Origin: Bacteroidales bacterium
GTDB taxonomy: Bacteria; Bacteroidota; Bacteroidia; Bacteroidales; Muribaculaceae
NCBI GenBank assembly: GCA_014800795.1
Contig: JAAVFL010000002.1
Coordinates: forward strand, 62,001 to 126,000
DNA length: 64,000 nucleotides
Direction of reading: 5' to 3'
The notes under the pieces were generated by a model. It worked only from the letters and a program-made list of their open reading frames with translations. It was not told the origin of the DNA and searched no databases. This document shows positions 18,301-26,929 of this stretch, in pieces. The position numbers and the translations under genes were made by a program. Position 1 is the first letter of the stretch. Each line of letters starts with the position of its first letter.

Positions 18301-18605
18301 CAGAGATGCCCCGCGCGCTTTATCAGTATGGCTACAACTGGCTCGGAAGCGACCGCTTCGTGGAGGACGGCTCGTTCGTGCGATTCAAATATCTCACCTT
18401 CAACTACGAGTTCCCCAAGAAGGTTGTGGAAAGCGTGAAATTGTCGCAGGTAAACATGTATCTGACACTCAACAATCTCTGGACCTGGACAAAATATACC
18501 GGTGTAGATCCGGAAATTTCTCCCAACCAGTACGGTATCGCCGAGGACCGCAGTAATACTCCGCGCTCGCAGTATTTCACCTTAGGTGTTACGGTAGGTT
18601 TCTGA
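15354..18605 (+). CDS. SusC/RagA-type TonB-dependent outer-membrane transporter (first pair)
   Basis: 1083 residues, started at the Met of MENIKYTILALLMAALPFLAFA, which gives a signal peptide; an upstream TTG start lacks one. A carboxypeptidase-regulatory-like domain (VRGTVVDSEDEPIIGATI) is followed by the TonB-box-like LKEVVVTAQ. The plug domain has SVQSVDDALQGRLAGLDI, IRGSGSINSNSTPLIV and ILKDGASAAIYGSRGANGV in its usual form (VLKDGASAAIYG here). The 22-strand barrel follows and ends in Phe. Partner is the SusD at 18638, 33 bp downstream. The cargo is unknown; the operon contains no glycosidase. Confidence 0.95.
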   Translation: MENIKYTILALLMAALPFLAFAQASDIVRGTVVDSEDEPIIGATIHEVDGKNRVYNMTVTDINGEFSLQVKNPANQLKISYVGFNPQVVKIAPVVNVTLEDASTLKEVVVTAQRTMNDGTMPIPLREISGATQSINTKAFEGVSVQSVDDALQGRLAGLDIVNASGDLGSGSSMRIRGSGSINSNSTPLIVLNDIPYESHVDSQFDFNNATSEQFANLLSINPEDIEEITVLKDGASAAIYGSRGANGVIMIKTKRGVKGPPKVQYLFKFSAHRQPRGRKMLNGDDYTMLMKQAYFNPRQDENACDIPEFNYDPTFSEYEQFNNNTDWVDAVTQYGYTYDNTVNVTGGGDKARYRVSLGYYNQSGTMIKQHLDRISSLMNLDYQVNDRLRFSTEFSLTHTKNKQNYKESWDSEGLLDIAYRKMPNVGIYRQDEFGRDTNEFYTIRQDSRLDDNQKQLLNPVALANLAKHDETNMRIIPTLRLQYEILDPAKHRLRYAGYVQFDIENKREDKALPREVTSQNWSSSNVNRMYGREAESLNVQTKHDLLFVPKINDKNSLMVYAAWELTTGNSQYQEFRKYGLPNGVLNPTEAGYADTQESVRSEWHSMAYMGRVHYAFDNRYILDATVRRDGSTRFGPGHRWGTFPAVSVKWNLSDEHFMEWSREWLDLFGIRAGYGKTGRMPDAEYLHYARYGSGGGNYIDIPTMKPSTVRLSNLKWETNTSYNLGFDLNMFNYKYNLDVNVFHEKNRDLLFSDFTIPSSTGFGSVKYINGGSLEKNGWEVNFYTTNLVKAGDWSFDVNFNLANYNSKITELLPAIAEMNKGEFDGNNGSYLSRFQVGNAYGSVYGFRYKGVYQYSEYNENGSSPVVRDASGNVVRDASGNPMYMTFKDGYRFRGGDAIYEDVNHDGVIDELDIVYLGNCNPKFYGGFGFTVRWKNLSMNAFFNFRTGNKVVNYARMNSENMYTNNNQSIAVNWRWRKEGDQTEMPRALYQYGYNWLGSDRFVEDGSFVRFKYLTFNYEFPKKVVESVKLSQVNMYLTLNNLWTWTKYTGVDPEISPNQYGIAEDRSNTPRSQYFTLGVTVGF

Positions 18606-18637
18606 TCCCGCCACGTAAAAAAAACAAGCTACTACCA

Positions 18638-20224
18638 ATGCAAAATCAAGTGAACACAATGATAAAGACACTCAGCAAGGCAATGTTGGCGGCTGTCGCC
18701 GCTATGAGCCTTACCGGTTGCGACGATTACTTCGATCTGCAGCCGAGCAACGAGATGGTTCTCGACGAGTTCTGGAAAAGCGAGGAGGATGTGTTGAGCG
18801 TTACAGGCTCATGCTACCGTACGATGCAGGAGGGCGACTTTCTGAAGCGCGCGCTGGTGTGGGGTGAGTTCCGCGGCGATAACGTGATTCTGTCGCAGAC
18901 CAATACCGACAACGATCTCCGCTATATAGCCAATCTCAACCTCCTTCCATCGAACTGGTATACAAACTGGGGCAAATTCTATGAAGTGATCAATCTGTGC
19001 AACACAGTTGAGTATTTCGCTCCCGGGGTGCGCGAAGAGGATCCCAATTTCACCCAGAGCCAGCTGAACGCATATCTGGCAGAGGTGAAGGGGCTGCGTG
19101 CGTGGAGTGCTTTCACTCTGGTACGCGCCTTCCGCGATATCCCCTTCACCACGGTTCCCACAATCGACGATACCGAGGAGTTCTCGCTTCCTCAGCGCGA
19201 TCCCGACGAGATTATCGATTTTCTGATTCAGGATCTGAAGGATATTGAGCCTTATGCGGCCTCGACTTATTCGAACCGCACATATACCAAAGGCCGTATC
19301 ACTCAGGCCGCCATCCGTGCCATCATTGCCGACATGTGTCTGTGGCGCGGACGCTATGATGAGGTTGTGGACTATTGCGACCGCATTCTCAACGATGCCA
19401 ACAATCCTCTGATTCTCGAAAGTTCCATGAGTTTCAGCCGCAACCTCTTTATCGACGGTATAAGCTCAGAGACTATTTTCGAGCTGCAGTTCAACCAGCA
19501 GAACAATATGATCAATTCGGTGGTGGGAGAGTATTACGCACTGCCAACTCAGGGTGGCAGCCAGAAGCTGACCGCAACCGAGATAGGCGACGAAACCAGC
19601 TCTCTGTTCGCAGAGACCGATATCCGCCGTAAGACAAGCATGTATTCCAACAGTGGAAACTGCATGATCCAGAAGTATGTAGGCTATCTTACCGCCAACG
19701 AACTTTCCGGAACCTCGAACATAACCAGCGCTTCGTACCATACGGGAGATATCAGTCCCCACTGGGCGAACTGGATCGTTTATCGCCTGCCGGATATTTA
19801 TCTGATGAAAGCCGAGGCACTTTGCGAATCGGGTACAGACTTGGAGGAGGCGTTCCGTCTGGCATGCATCACCTACGACCGCGCCAATCCCGAGGCGGGT
19901 GCCGGATCGCTGAGTTTCGAGAACTATTCGTCGCGTGAGGCTCTCCTTAACTTCATATTCGATGAGCGCCGCCGTGAGTTCCTCTTCGAAGGCAAGCGCT
20001 ATTTCGATATCCTGCGCCGCATATCGCATCACCGCGACCAGTTCCGCACGCTGGTGAGCACATATCTCGCGCCGAAGTATGCCGATCTCGACCAAAGCAC
20101 TGTAAGCTCGAAGCTGAGCGTGTACGACGCTCTGTTCGTTCCGATCAACGACAAGGAACTGCGTGCGAACCTGCTACTGGTTCAGAATCCGTTCTACAAG
20201 ACTTCAAGCGACATTTCCCACTGA
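18638..20224 (+). CDS. SusD/RagB-type substrate-binding lipoprotein (first pair)
   Basis: 528 residues. The lipobox SLTGC is followed by DDYFDLQPS, the normal SusD opening with acidic residues for surface display. An internal Met seven codons later gives a shorter signal peptide and may be the true start. The SusD fold is indicated by EVKGLRAWSAFTLVRAFRDIPF, IRAIIADMCLWRGRYDEVVDYCD and the C-terminal FDERRREFLFEGKRYFDILRR. It forms the lid of the transporter encoded at 15354. The ligand is not predictable. Confidence 0.95.
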   Translation: MQNQVNTMIKTLSKAMLAAVAAMSLTGCDDYFDLQPSNEMVLDEFWKSEEDVLSVTGSCYRTMQEGDFLKRALVWGEFRGDNVILSQTNTDNDLRYIANLNLLPSNWYTNWGKFYEVINLCNTVEYFAPGVREEDPNFTQSQLNAYLAEVKGLRAWSAFTLVRAFRDIPFTTVPTIDDTEEFSLPQRDPDEIIDFLIQDLKDIEPYAASTYSNRTYTKGRITQAAIRAIIADMCLWRGRYDEVVDYCDRILNDANNPLILESSMSFSRNLFIDGISSETIFELQFNQQNNMINSVVGEYYALPTQGGSQKLTATEIGDETSSLFAETDIRRKTSMYSNSGNCMIQKYVGYLTANELSGTSNITSASYHTGDISPHWANWIVYRLPDIYLMKAEALCESGTDLEEAFRLACITYDRANPEAGAGSLSFENYSSREALLNFIFDERRREFLFEGKRYFDILRRISHHRDQFRTLVSTYLAPKYADLDQSTVSSKLSVYDALFVPINDKELRANLLLVQNPFYKTSSDISH

Positions 20225-20269
20225 TTTCGTTCTCTCATTCCAAAAATCCCATATTTTATCTGAAAAACA

Positions 20270-22147
20270 ATGGAAATGACCAATATAAGAATCGCAATGC
20301 GCAAGGCCGGAACCTCTCTGCTGCTTGGTTCGCTGGCAGTATGCGGCGGTATGTTCGCGACTTCATGCGACGACGATGTGGATATGAACGACGAATCGTT
20401 CTATACCTTTACCGGTCAGACGGCATCGAGTTTCTGTCATGAGGACGGACGCTTCACCATTTTCTCGCAACTGCTCGACGATACCGGAACGGCGGGATTG
20501 CTCTCGACCTACGGATATTATACTCTTTTCGCACCGACCGACGAGGCGATGGAGGCTTATTTCACCAGAAACGGCATCAGCTATGCCTCCCTTACCGATG
20601 AGGAAAAGAGCGAGATGGTGTTCAATCATGTGGTGAAAAGCCTCGGCGTAAGCTATACTTCCGACTACTTCGAGGAGGGTTCGCTTCCGGAACCTACTAT
20701 GAGCGACAACTATATCACGGTATCGTATGATGTGGATGCTCTCGGTTCGGGTCTTACGGTTTATCTCAATAAGAATGTGCCTGTGATAGAGAAGGATGTG
20801 GAGGTTCACAACGGTGTTGTCCATGTAGTGGGCAATGTGATAGTGCCGGCTACCGACTTTATCACCGATGTGCTCGAACAGAACGAGACTACTTCATTCT
20901 CGCTTTTCGCGCAGGCTCTGCGTGCGACAGGGTTTTACCGCGCTATCGAACCGATACGCGATGAAAGTTATGTAGCTCCTTACCCTGATGGGGAGCTGAC
21001 ACGCGGCGAAAGCAAATTTCAGGTGCCGACTGTAAAGCGCTATGGTTTCACGGTATTCGCCGAGCCTGACGAGGTGTTTGCAAATGCAGGGATAACCACT
21101 ATCGAGGAGCTTGCCCGCTATGCCGAGACATACTACGGCACAGAAAACCGCGGCGATTACACCTCCGAGAACAATGCGCTCCATAAGTTTGTGGCTTATC
21201 ATATTCTCGACCGCCAGATGGGTACCAACGAGTTCCTCTACAGCGGCAGCACTACAGTGAGCTCGCGTATGAACGAGCGCTGCGAATACTACGAGACAAT
21301 GCTGACCTACCGCCTTATGGAGATCAAGGCCGGCAACCGTATCAATTACCGCACCAAGACACGCACCTGCGTAGGCATCAACGAGGCCGAGAGCAATCTC
21401 AGCGCGGTCAACGGTTTTGCCCACTGTCTCGACGCTATTCTGGTGTATGACGAGGATGTGATGGTAAACGAGGTGCTTAACAAGCGCATACGTTTCGATT
21501 TCTATAACATTCCCCCGGAACTGACAAACAACAATATCCGCTGGAAACTTATGAATCCCGGCTATTCTGGTTACGTGGTTCCGAATGATTTCTGCGGCGA
21601 ACATCTGCAATTCAGCGACGAGACCCAGATCACGATGTGGTCGTCGGAAGGGTGGACAAACTTCGAGGAGGATGAGCTTAAGCTCAACGGCTGGTATGAC
21701 TTCACTCTCCGTATGCTTCCTATGCCTCCGGGCTCCTACGAGGTGCGTATCGGTTACCGTCAGGAGAGCTGGCGCGGTATCGCCCAGCTGTTTGTCGACG
21801 GTGAGATACAGGGTATTCCCCGCGACCTCCGTATTTCAGGAACCGATCCCATGGTGGGTTGGATCGATGATACTGAGAATCCTGCCGTCGATTCGGAAAA
21901 TGACAAGTCGATGCGCAACCGCGGCTATATGAAGGCTCCGGCAAGCATCTACACACCTCAGGCAGGGGGCGTTTCCCTCCGCCGCATGAGCGCCTGCCTC
22001 CGCATCATCGTGGGTCAGTTCACCTGGCAGGAATACGGGCCTCACTTCCTGCGCGGCAAGAATGTGTACGACCCCAATCAGGAATTCCACGGCGACTATA
22101 TCGAGATTATCCCCGTAAGCCAGATCGACAAGGAGGATATCTATTGA
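20270..22147 (+). CDS. FAS1-domain lipoprotein with C-terminal beta-sandwich domain
   Basis: 625 residues with lipobox FATSC followed by the acidic DDDVDMNDE, predicting surface exposure. FAS1 domain 1 spans about 50-205 (YGYYTLFAPTDEAMEAYF ... VHNGVVHVVGNVIVP). FAS1 domain 2 spans about 205-425 (YGFTVFAEPDEVFANAGI ... NGFAHCLDAILVY). Residues 430-625 form a separate region rich in beta strands and aromatic residues (PMPPGSYEVRIGYRQ, AQLFVDGEIQG), like a ligand-binding jelly roll. It sits directly after the first SusCD pair and may be its accessory surface-binding protein. Function is unproven. Confidence 0.85.
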   Translation: MEMTNIRIAMRKAGTSLLLGSLAVCGGMFATSCDDDVDMNDESFYTFTGQTASSFCHEDGRFTIFSQLLDDTGTAGLLSTYGYYTLFAPTDEAMEAYFTRNGISYASLTDEEKSEMVFNHVVKSLGVSYTSDYFEEGSLPEPTMSDNYITVSYDVDALGSGLTVYLNKNVPVIEKDVEVHNGVVHVVGNVIVPATDFITDVLEQNETTSFSLFAQALRATGFYRAIEPIRDESYVAPYPDGELTRGESKFQVPTVKRYGFTVFAEPDEVFANAGITTIEELARYAETYYGTENRGDYTSENNALHKFVAYHILDRQMGTNEFLYSGSTTVSSRMNERCEYYETMLTYRLMEIKAGNRINYRTKTRTCVGINEAESNLSAVNGFAHCLDAILVYDEDVMVNEVLNKRIRFDFYNIPPELTNNNIRWKLMNPGYSGYVVPNDFCGEHLQFSDETQITMWSSEGWTNFEEDELKLNGWYDFTLRMLPMPPGSYEVRIGYRQESWRGIAQLFVDGEIQGIPRDLRISGTDPMVGWIDDTENPAVDSENDKSMRNRGYMKAPASIYTPQAGGVSLRRMSACLRIIVGQFTWQEYGPHFLRGKNVYDPNQEFHGDYIEIIPVSQIDKEDIY

Positions 22148-22172
22148 ATACTCATGAAATAATCCGATTGAA

Positions 22173-23753
22173 ATGAAAAAGATAACATATAACCTTATGG
22201 CTATGGCGGTGGCGGTATCGGCGCTTGGCTCCTGCTCTGACAAGTGGGACGACCATTACGCTCCCGAGGCTGCGGGCTCGTCCGACGCCACAGTCTACGA
22301 GATGATCAAGAACGATCCGGAGCTTGCTCTTTTCGGCAAGATGATAGATATAGCCGGTTACAGCGATCTGCTCAATACTTCACAGACCTTCACCGTTTGG
22401 GCTCCTTCCGACGCTTCTCTGGCATCGGTCGATCTGAGCGATACGGACGAAGTGAAGCGCATAGTCGCCAATCATATAGCGCGCTTCAATGTGTCGACGG
22501 CTAATCCGGCCGGCCAGGGAGTGAGGATGTATAATGGCAAGATGCTGTATTTCGAGGGTAATACCTTCGGTGGTGTGGCTATGGAGCGTAGCGATGTGCT
22601 TGCCCGCAATGGTGTTCTGCATGTTCTTACCGAGCGGATTCCCTATTCCTACAATATCCGCGAGTATATCGATACCCATGCCGAGACAACATCTATTTCA
22701 GAATTTCTGAGCCGTTTCGATGAACTGCGTTTTGATGAGGCTTCATCGATCCCTCTGGATATCGACGAGAACGGCAACACGGTATATGACTCGGTTAAGG
22801 TGCAGTATAACCGTCTGCTTGACCATCCTGTCTACGGGCTTGGCAACATTCTGTCGGAGGATTCCGTGTTCACGATGCTCGTGCCTGACAATAATGCGTG
22901 GCGTACGGCCTACGAGCGCATCCGTCCGCTTTACGAGGTGTTCGACGAGAATGAGGCTGTAGCCGATTCGGTCAGCGATGTGCAGACTTCTCTGGCAGTG
23001 ATGCGCGATTTCATATATCGTGCCCGCATCACATCTCCCTCCGGTAAAATGCGTGCCACATCCGGTACGGAGATTTCCGATATGGCGTCGTTCTTCGCAG
23101 GCGCGGAAAAGATCAATGCCAGCAACGGTATGATATGGCTTACATCTGATGTGAATTATCCTATGGAGGAGACGTTCAATCCGATAATCCGCGTGGAGGC
23201 CGAGGATCCGGCGGGGCGCGTGCGCGTGGGCAACACAACAATCTATACCCGTGTCATTTCCACCGACAACCAGTTCGCGTCCGAAATCAGTGAAGGTTCC
23301 TATATCGAGGTTCTTGGAGCGTCGGCGTCGACGCAGCCTGCCGTCACGTTCGATATTCCGAACACTCTTTCCGGTGAGTATGATATTTACGCGGTGTTCG
23401 TGCCGGCTTCGGTCGACGACGAGACCGTGACCGGCGAACAGACTTGTCTCAGCTTCATTCTCACCTGCAACAATGAGAATGGGAAGAAGACTGAAAAGGC
23501 TTTCTCAAGCGCAGATTTCGTAACCGAGCCAACGGCAATGACAACCATAAAGGTTGCCGAGGGCTACAAATTCCCGGTTTCGAATTATTACGACAATCTT
23601 TGGCTGATGGAGGACGGACACGATGCGAGCCTCATCAATACCACAACGAAGCTAAACGTGAAGACCAATGTGTCGAACTCGGAGTATAACAGCGGCAAAT
23701 ATGTGCGCCGCTTCCGCATCGACTGCATTTATCTGGTACCCACTCAAAAGTAA
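22173..23753 (+). CDS. FAS1-domain lipoprotein
   Basis: 526 residues with lipobox ALGSC followed by SDKWDDHY. FAS1 domain 1 is at about 35-155 (TFTVWAPSDASLASVDLSD ... ARNGVLHVLTERIPY). A second, more divergent FAS1 domain is at about 160-330 (SVFTMLVPDNNAWRTAYERI ... SNGMIWLTSDV). Residues 335-526 form a beta-rich tail (TFDIPNTLSGEYDIYAVFVP) similar in plan to the tail of the protein encoded upstream. It starts 25 bp after the preceding gene and lies 12 bp before the second SusC, so they are co-transcribed. Probably a surface binding partner of the second transporter. Confidence 0.85.
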   Translation: MKKITYNLMAMAVAVSALGSCSDKWDDHYAPEAAGSSDATVYEMIKNDPELALFGKMIDIAGYSDLLNTSQTFTVWAPSDASLASVDLSDTDEVKRIVANHIARFNVSTANPAGQGVRMYNGKMLYFEGNTFGGVAMERSDVLARNGVLHVLTERIPYSYNIREYIDTHAETTSISEFLSRFDELRFDEASSIPLDIDENGNTVYDSVKVQYNRLLDHPVYGLGNILSEDSVFTMLVPDNNAWRTAYERIRPLYEVFDENEAVADSVSDVQTSLAVMRDFIYRARITSPSGKMRATSGTEISDMASFFAGAEKINASNGMIWLTSDVNYPMEETFNPIIRVEAEDPAGRVRVGNTTIYTRVISTDNQFASEISEGSYIEVLGASASTQPAVTFDIPNTLSGEYDIYAVFVPASVDDETVTGEQTCLSFILTCNNENGKKTEKAFSSADFVTEPTAMTTIKVAEGYKFPVSNYYDNLWLMEDGHDASLINTTTKLNVKTNVSNSEYNSGKYVRRFRIDCIYLVPTQK

Positions 23754-23765
23754 AGACCCAATAAC

Positions 23766-26700
23766 ATGAAACGCATATTCAGAAATATATCCGGAAAATC
23801 AGTTCCCGTAGCGGCCGCTCTGCTGGCTGCATCTCTGGGCGCCGCTCCGGCGGCTATGGCCGACCATGAGGTGAAGGGTACCGTGACCGACGGCTCCACA
23901 GGCCGTCAGCTTGCCGGCGCACGTGTGACAGTTGTCGATGGCTCGGCTGCCGCTATGACAGGCGACGAGGGCCGATATTCCATTACAGCACCTTCCGGCA
24001 AGGTGATGCTGCGCATCGAGGCCCCGGGATTCAATCCGGTGATCGTGCCTGTGCGCGACAATGAAACTCTCGACATCAGACTTTACACCGCAACCAAGGG
24101 CGACAGCTTTTTCGACAGCGACGACCTGTTCTCGGCAACTTCGGCAGATTCTCGCTCGGAATTCGGAATCGGCGAGACAGCCGGCGACCAGAGCGTGGCC
24201 GATCTTCAGGGACAGCTCTTCAGCATCAGCCGCTCGGGCATGCCCGGTGCCGGACATGCTGTGTTCGTGGAGGGTCTCCACTCCATAAACTCCGGTTCAC
24301 AACCGCTTTATGTTGTCGACGGAGTGGAATGGAGCGTTACCGAAAGTGATTTTCAGCTTCTTTCAGGACATTATAACAATCCTCTGGCGCTTATAGATCC
24401 GAAAGATATAGAGAGTATCCAGGTGATGCGCAACGGAACAGCGATTTACGGTACGCGTGGTGCCAACGGTGTGATACTTATCAATACGAAACGTGCCCGT
24501 ACCGAGGCTACGGAGATCGAGGCATACGCGATGCTCGGTTTTCGTGAGAGGCCGAAAAGCATTCCCGTGATGAACGGGCAGCAGTATCGCCTGTATGTGT
24601 CGGACATAATGAGCGGCATGTTCGAGAATTCCTCTATGGTGAACCGCTTCGGCTTCCTCAACGATGATCCTTCGTCGGTAAGCTATGCCGCCAACCACAA
24701 CGATACCGACTGGATGGATCTTACCACACGCACGGGTCTGATGATGAACTACGGCGTGAGTGTCCGCGGCGGTGACGACCGCGCTCTCTACGGGTTCTCG
24801 CTGGGTTACGCCAAGAGCGACGGCAACGTGAAGGAGACTTCGTTCGACCGGCTTAACGTGCGCTTCAATTCCGATATCAATCTCTGGAAAGGCTTCAAGC
24901 TGCGCTTCGATATAGCTTTCGCCCAGGCGACATGGAATCTGTTCAGCGACGGTATCGACGAGGTAGGTTCCCCTTATTATCTCAGTCTTATCAAATCGCC
25001 TCTCTATCATCCGAATGTGATCTCAAACAAGGGTGAGGTGACACTGAAATATTCAGATGTCGACGAGCTTGGAGTAGGCAATCCGCTAAGCATTATCGAT
25101 CTCGGGAAGGGTGACAGCCGCAACTACCGGTTCAATCTGAATGCAGCTCCCCAATATCGTTTCAATGACAAGCTGATGATACAGGGTCTGGTAGGTTATA
25201 CCTTCGACAAGATCAAGGATAACTCTTTCCTGCCCGACTATGGTGTGGAAGATATAGCTCTTACTAACAGCAACGGCGAGGTGTACGCCACTATGAAAAA
25301 CAGGGTGCAGAACCTCATGAACCGCCATACGACTTTCATCACCAATATCTTTGGCGAGTACAGTCCGCTGAAAGGCTATACCAACAATCTCGACCTGCGT
25401 CTGGGATGGCGTTTCCGCAACGACACATACCGCATGGGCTACGGAGAGGGTCTGAATACAAGCTCCGACTACATGAACTCGATGGGTAACACCACCGCCA
25501 CTCTGCGCACTACCTACGGTTACGACTGGAAGGAGCGTGAGATGGCATGGTATCTCACCGCCGACTATGCGTTTATGAAGCGCTATCTTATCGGCGTGTC
25601 GGGCACTATGCAAACCTCGAACCGATTCGGCAAACATGCGGCCGGTGCCCCGGTGAGGCTTGGCGGCGTAAGCTGGGGGCTTTTCCCCTCGGTGAATGCG
25701 GCATGGATTCTCAGCTCCGAGGATTTCATGAAGAACCTGAGTTTCATCGACTTCGCCAAAATCCGCGTGGGATGGGAAATGACAGGCAACGGTAACCTGC
25801 CTGTTTATGCCAACCGCACATATTTCGGATCTGAACAGTTTACCAACAGCACGTTCGGTCTGGTTATACAAAATATAGGCAATGACCGCCTCACCTGGGA
25901 AACCACCAACAGCTTCCGTGTGGGTCTCGACATGAGCCTGTTCAGCAACCGATGGAACTTCAATTTCGACTACTATAACCAGCATACCCGCAATCTTATC
26001 GTGCGTAAGGAGATGCAGGATGTGGCCGGACTGGAGTATTTCTGGACCAATGGCGGCCGGCTCACCAACAACGGCGTGAACTTCGCCACAACAGTACGCG
26101 CTCTCGACCTGCGCGACTGGAAACTCGATGTCGGTGCTGCCATCGGCCACTATGTGAACCGTGTTAAATCGCTTGCCGACGGCTCGTTCATCACCGATAT
26201 AAACGGCGCCCAGATACTCACGGAAGAGGGTAATCCGCTCGGTGTATTCTACGGTTACCGCACCGAAGGGGTGCTGTCAACTTCCGAGGCTGCCAGCGAG
26301 GCAAATCTGCGCATACGCAATGCCAACGGTACGTACACCTCGTTTCAGGCCGGTGACATGCGTTTTGCCGACAACGGCGACGGCATAATCGATGAAAAGG
26401 ACCGCACGATCATCGGCGATCCGAACCCCGACTTCTTCGGAAACTTCAATTTCCGCCTGCAGTGGAAGAATCTCACACTCAGCACTCTGTTCACCTACAG
26501 CTACGGCAACGACGTTTACAACGCCCTCCGTGCGAGCCTCGAGAGCGGTTCCGGGATACAGAATCAGAGTGTGGCTCTGATGAACCGCTGGATGGTGAAC
26601 GGTCAGCAGACCGATATTCCCCGCGCTACCTACGGCGACCCGATGGGTAACTCGCGCTTCTCCGACCGCTGGATCGAGGATGGCAGCTACCTTAAGTGGA

Positions 26701-26915
26701 AGAGCATCCAGCTTACCTACGATATCCCCGTACGCTCTACCTTCCTTCAGGGTGTGTCGGTATGGGTTGCGGTCAACAATCTGTGTACATGGACAAAGTA
26801 TCTGGGTCCCGATCCGGAGTTCTACAGCGGTGTGTCGCCCCTGTATCTCGGTATCGACAACGGAATGACCGGCAGCTCGCGTGAGTTCAACTTCGGTGTG
26901 AAAATTAATCTCTAA
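23766..26915 (+). CDS. SusC/RagA-type TonB-dependent transporter (second pair)
   Basis: 1049 residues with a signal peptide ending AAMA. A carboxypeptidase-regulatory-like domain opens with VKGTVTDGSTGRQLAGARV. The plug is present (QPLYVVDGVEWS, IESIQVMRNGTAIYGTRGANGVILI), but the usual VVVGYG-like stretch before it is replaced by an acidic, Ser/Asp-rich segment (DSFFDSDDLFSATSADSRSE), so the TonB box is not obvious. The barrel contains the usual NGVNFATTVRALDLRDWKL and DWKERE-type strands and ends FNFGVKINL. The partner is the SusD 14 bp downstream. It differs clearly from the first transporter, so the two pairs probably carry different ligands. Confidence 0.93.
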   Translation: MKRIFRNISGKSVPVAAALLAASLGAAPAAMADHEVKGTVTDGSTGRQLAGARVTVVDGSAAAMTGDEGRYSITAPSGKVMLRIEAPGFNPVIVPVRDNETLDIRLYTATKGDSFFDSDDLFSATSADSRSEFGIGETAGDQSVADLQGQLFSISRSGMPGAGHAVFVEGLHSINSGSQPLYVVDGVEWSVTESDFQLLSGHYNNPLALIDPKDIESIQVMRNGTAIYGTRGANGVILINTKRARTEATEIEAYAMLGFRERPKSIPVMNGQQYRLYVSDIMSGMFENSSMVNRFGFLNDDPSSVSYAANHNDTDWMDLTTRTGLMMNYGVSVRGGDDRALYGFSLGYAKSDGNVKETSFDRLNVRFNSDINLWKGFKLRFDIAFAQATWNLFSDGIDEVGSPYYLSLIKSPLYHPNVISNKGEVTLKYSDVDELGVGNPLSIIDLGKGDSRNYRFNLNAAPQYRFNDKLMIQGLVGYTFDKIKDNSFLPDYGVEDIALTNSNGEVYATMKNRVQNLMNRHTTFITNIFGEYSPLKGYTNNLDLRLGWRFRNDTYRMGYGEGLNTSSDYMNSMGNTTATLRTTYGYDWKEREMAWYLTADYAFMKRYLIGVSGTMQTSNRFGKHAAGAPVRLGGVSWGLFPSVNAAWILSSEDFMKNLSFIDFAKIRVGWEMTGNGNLPVYANRTYFGSEQFTNSTFGLVIQNIGNDRLTWETTNSFRVGLDMSLFSNRWNFNFDYYNQHTRNLIVRKEMQDVAGLEYFWTNGGRLTNNGVNFATTVRALDLRDWKLDVGAAIGHYVNRVKSLADGSFITDINGAQILTEEGNPLGVFYGYRTEGVLSTSEAASEANLRIRNANGTYTSFQAGDMRFADNGDGIIDEKDRTIIGDPNPDFFGNFNFRLQWKNLTLSTLFTYSYGNDVYNALRASLESGSGIQNQSVALMNRWMVNGQQTDIPRATYGDPMGNSRFSDRWIEDGSYLKWKSIQLTYDIPVRSTFLQGVSVWVAVNNLCTWTKYLGPDPEFYSGVSPLYLGIDNGMTGSSREFNFGVKINL

Positions 26916-26929
26916 TCTCCTGATCAAGT

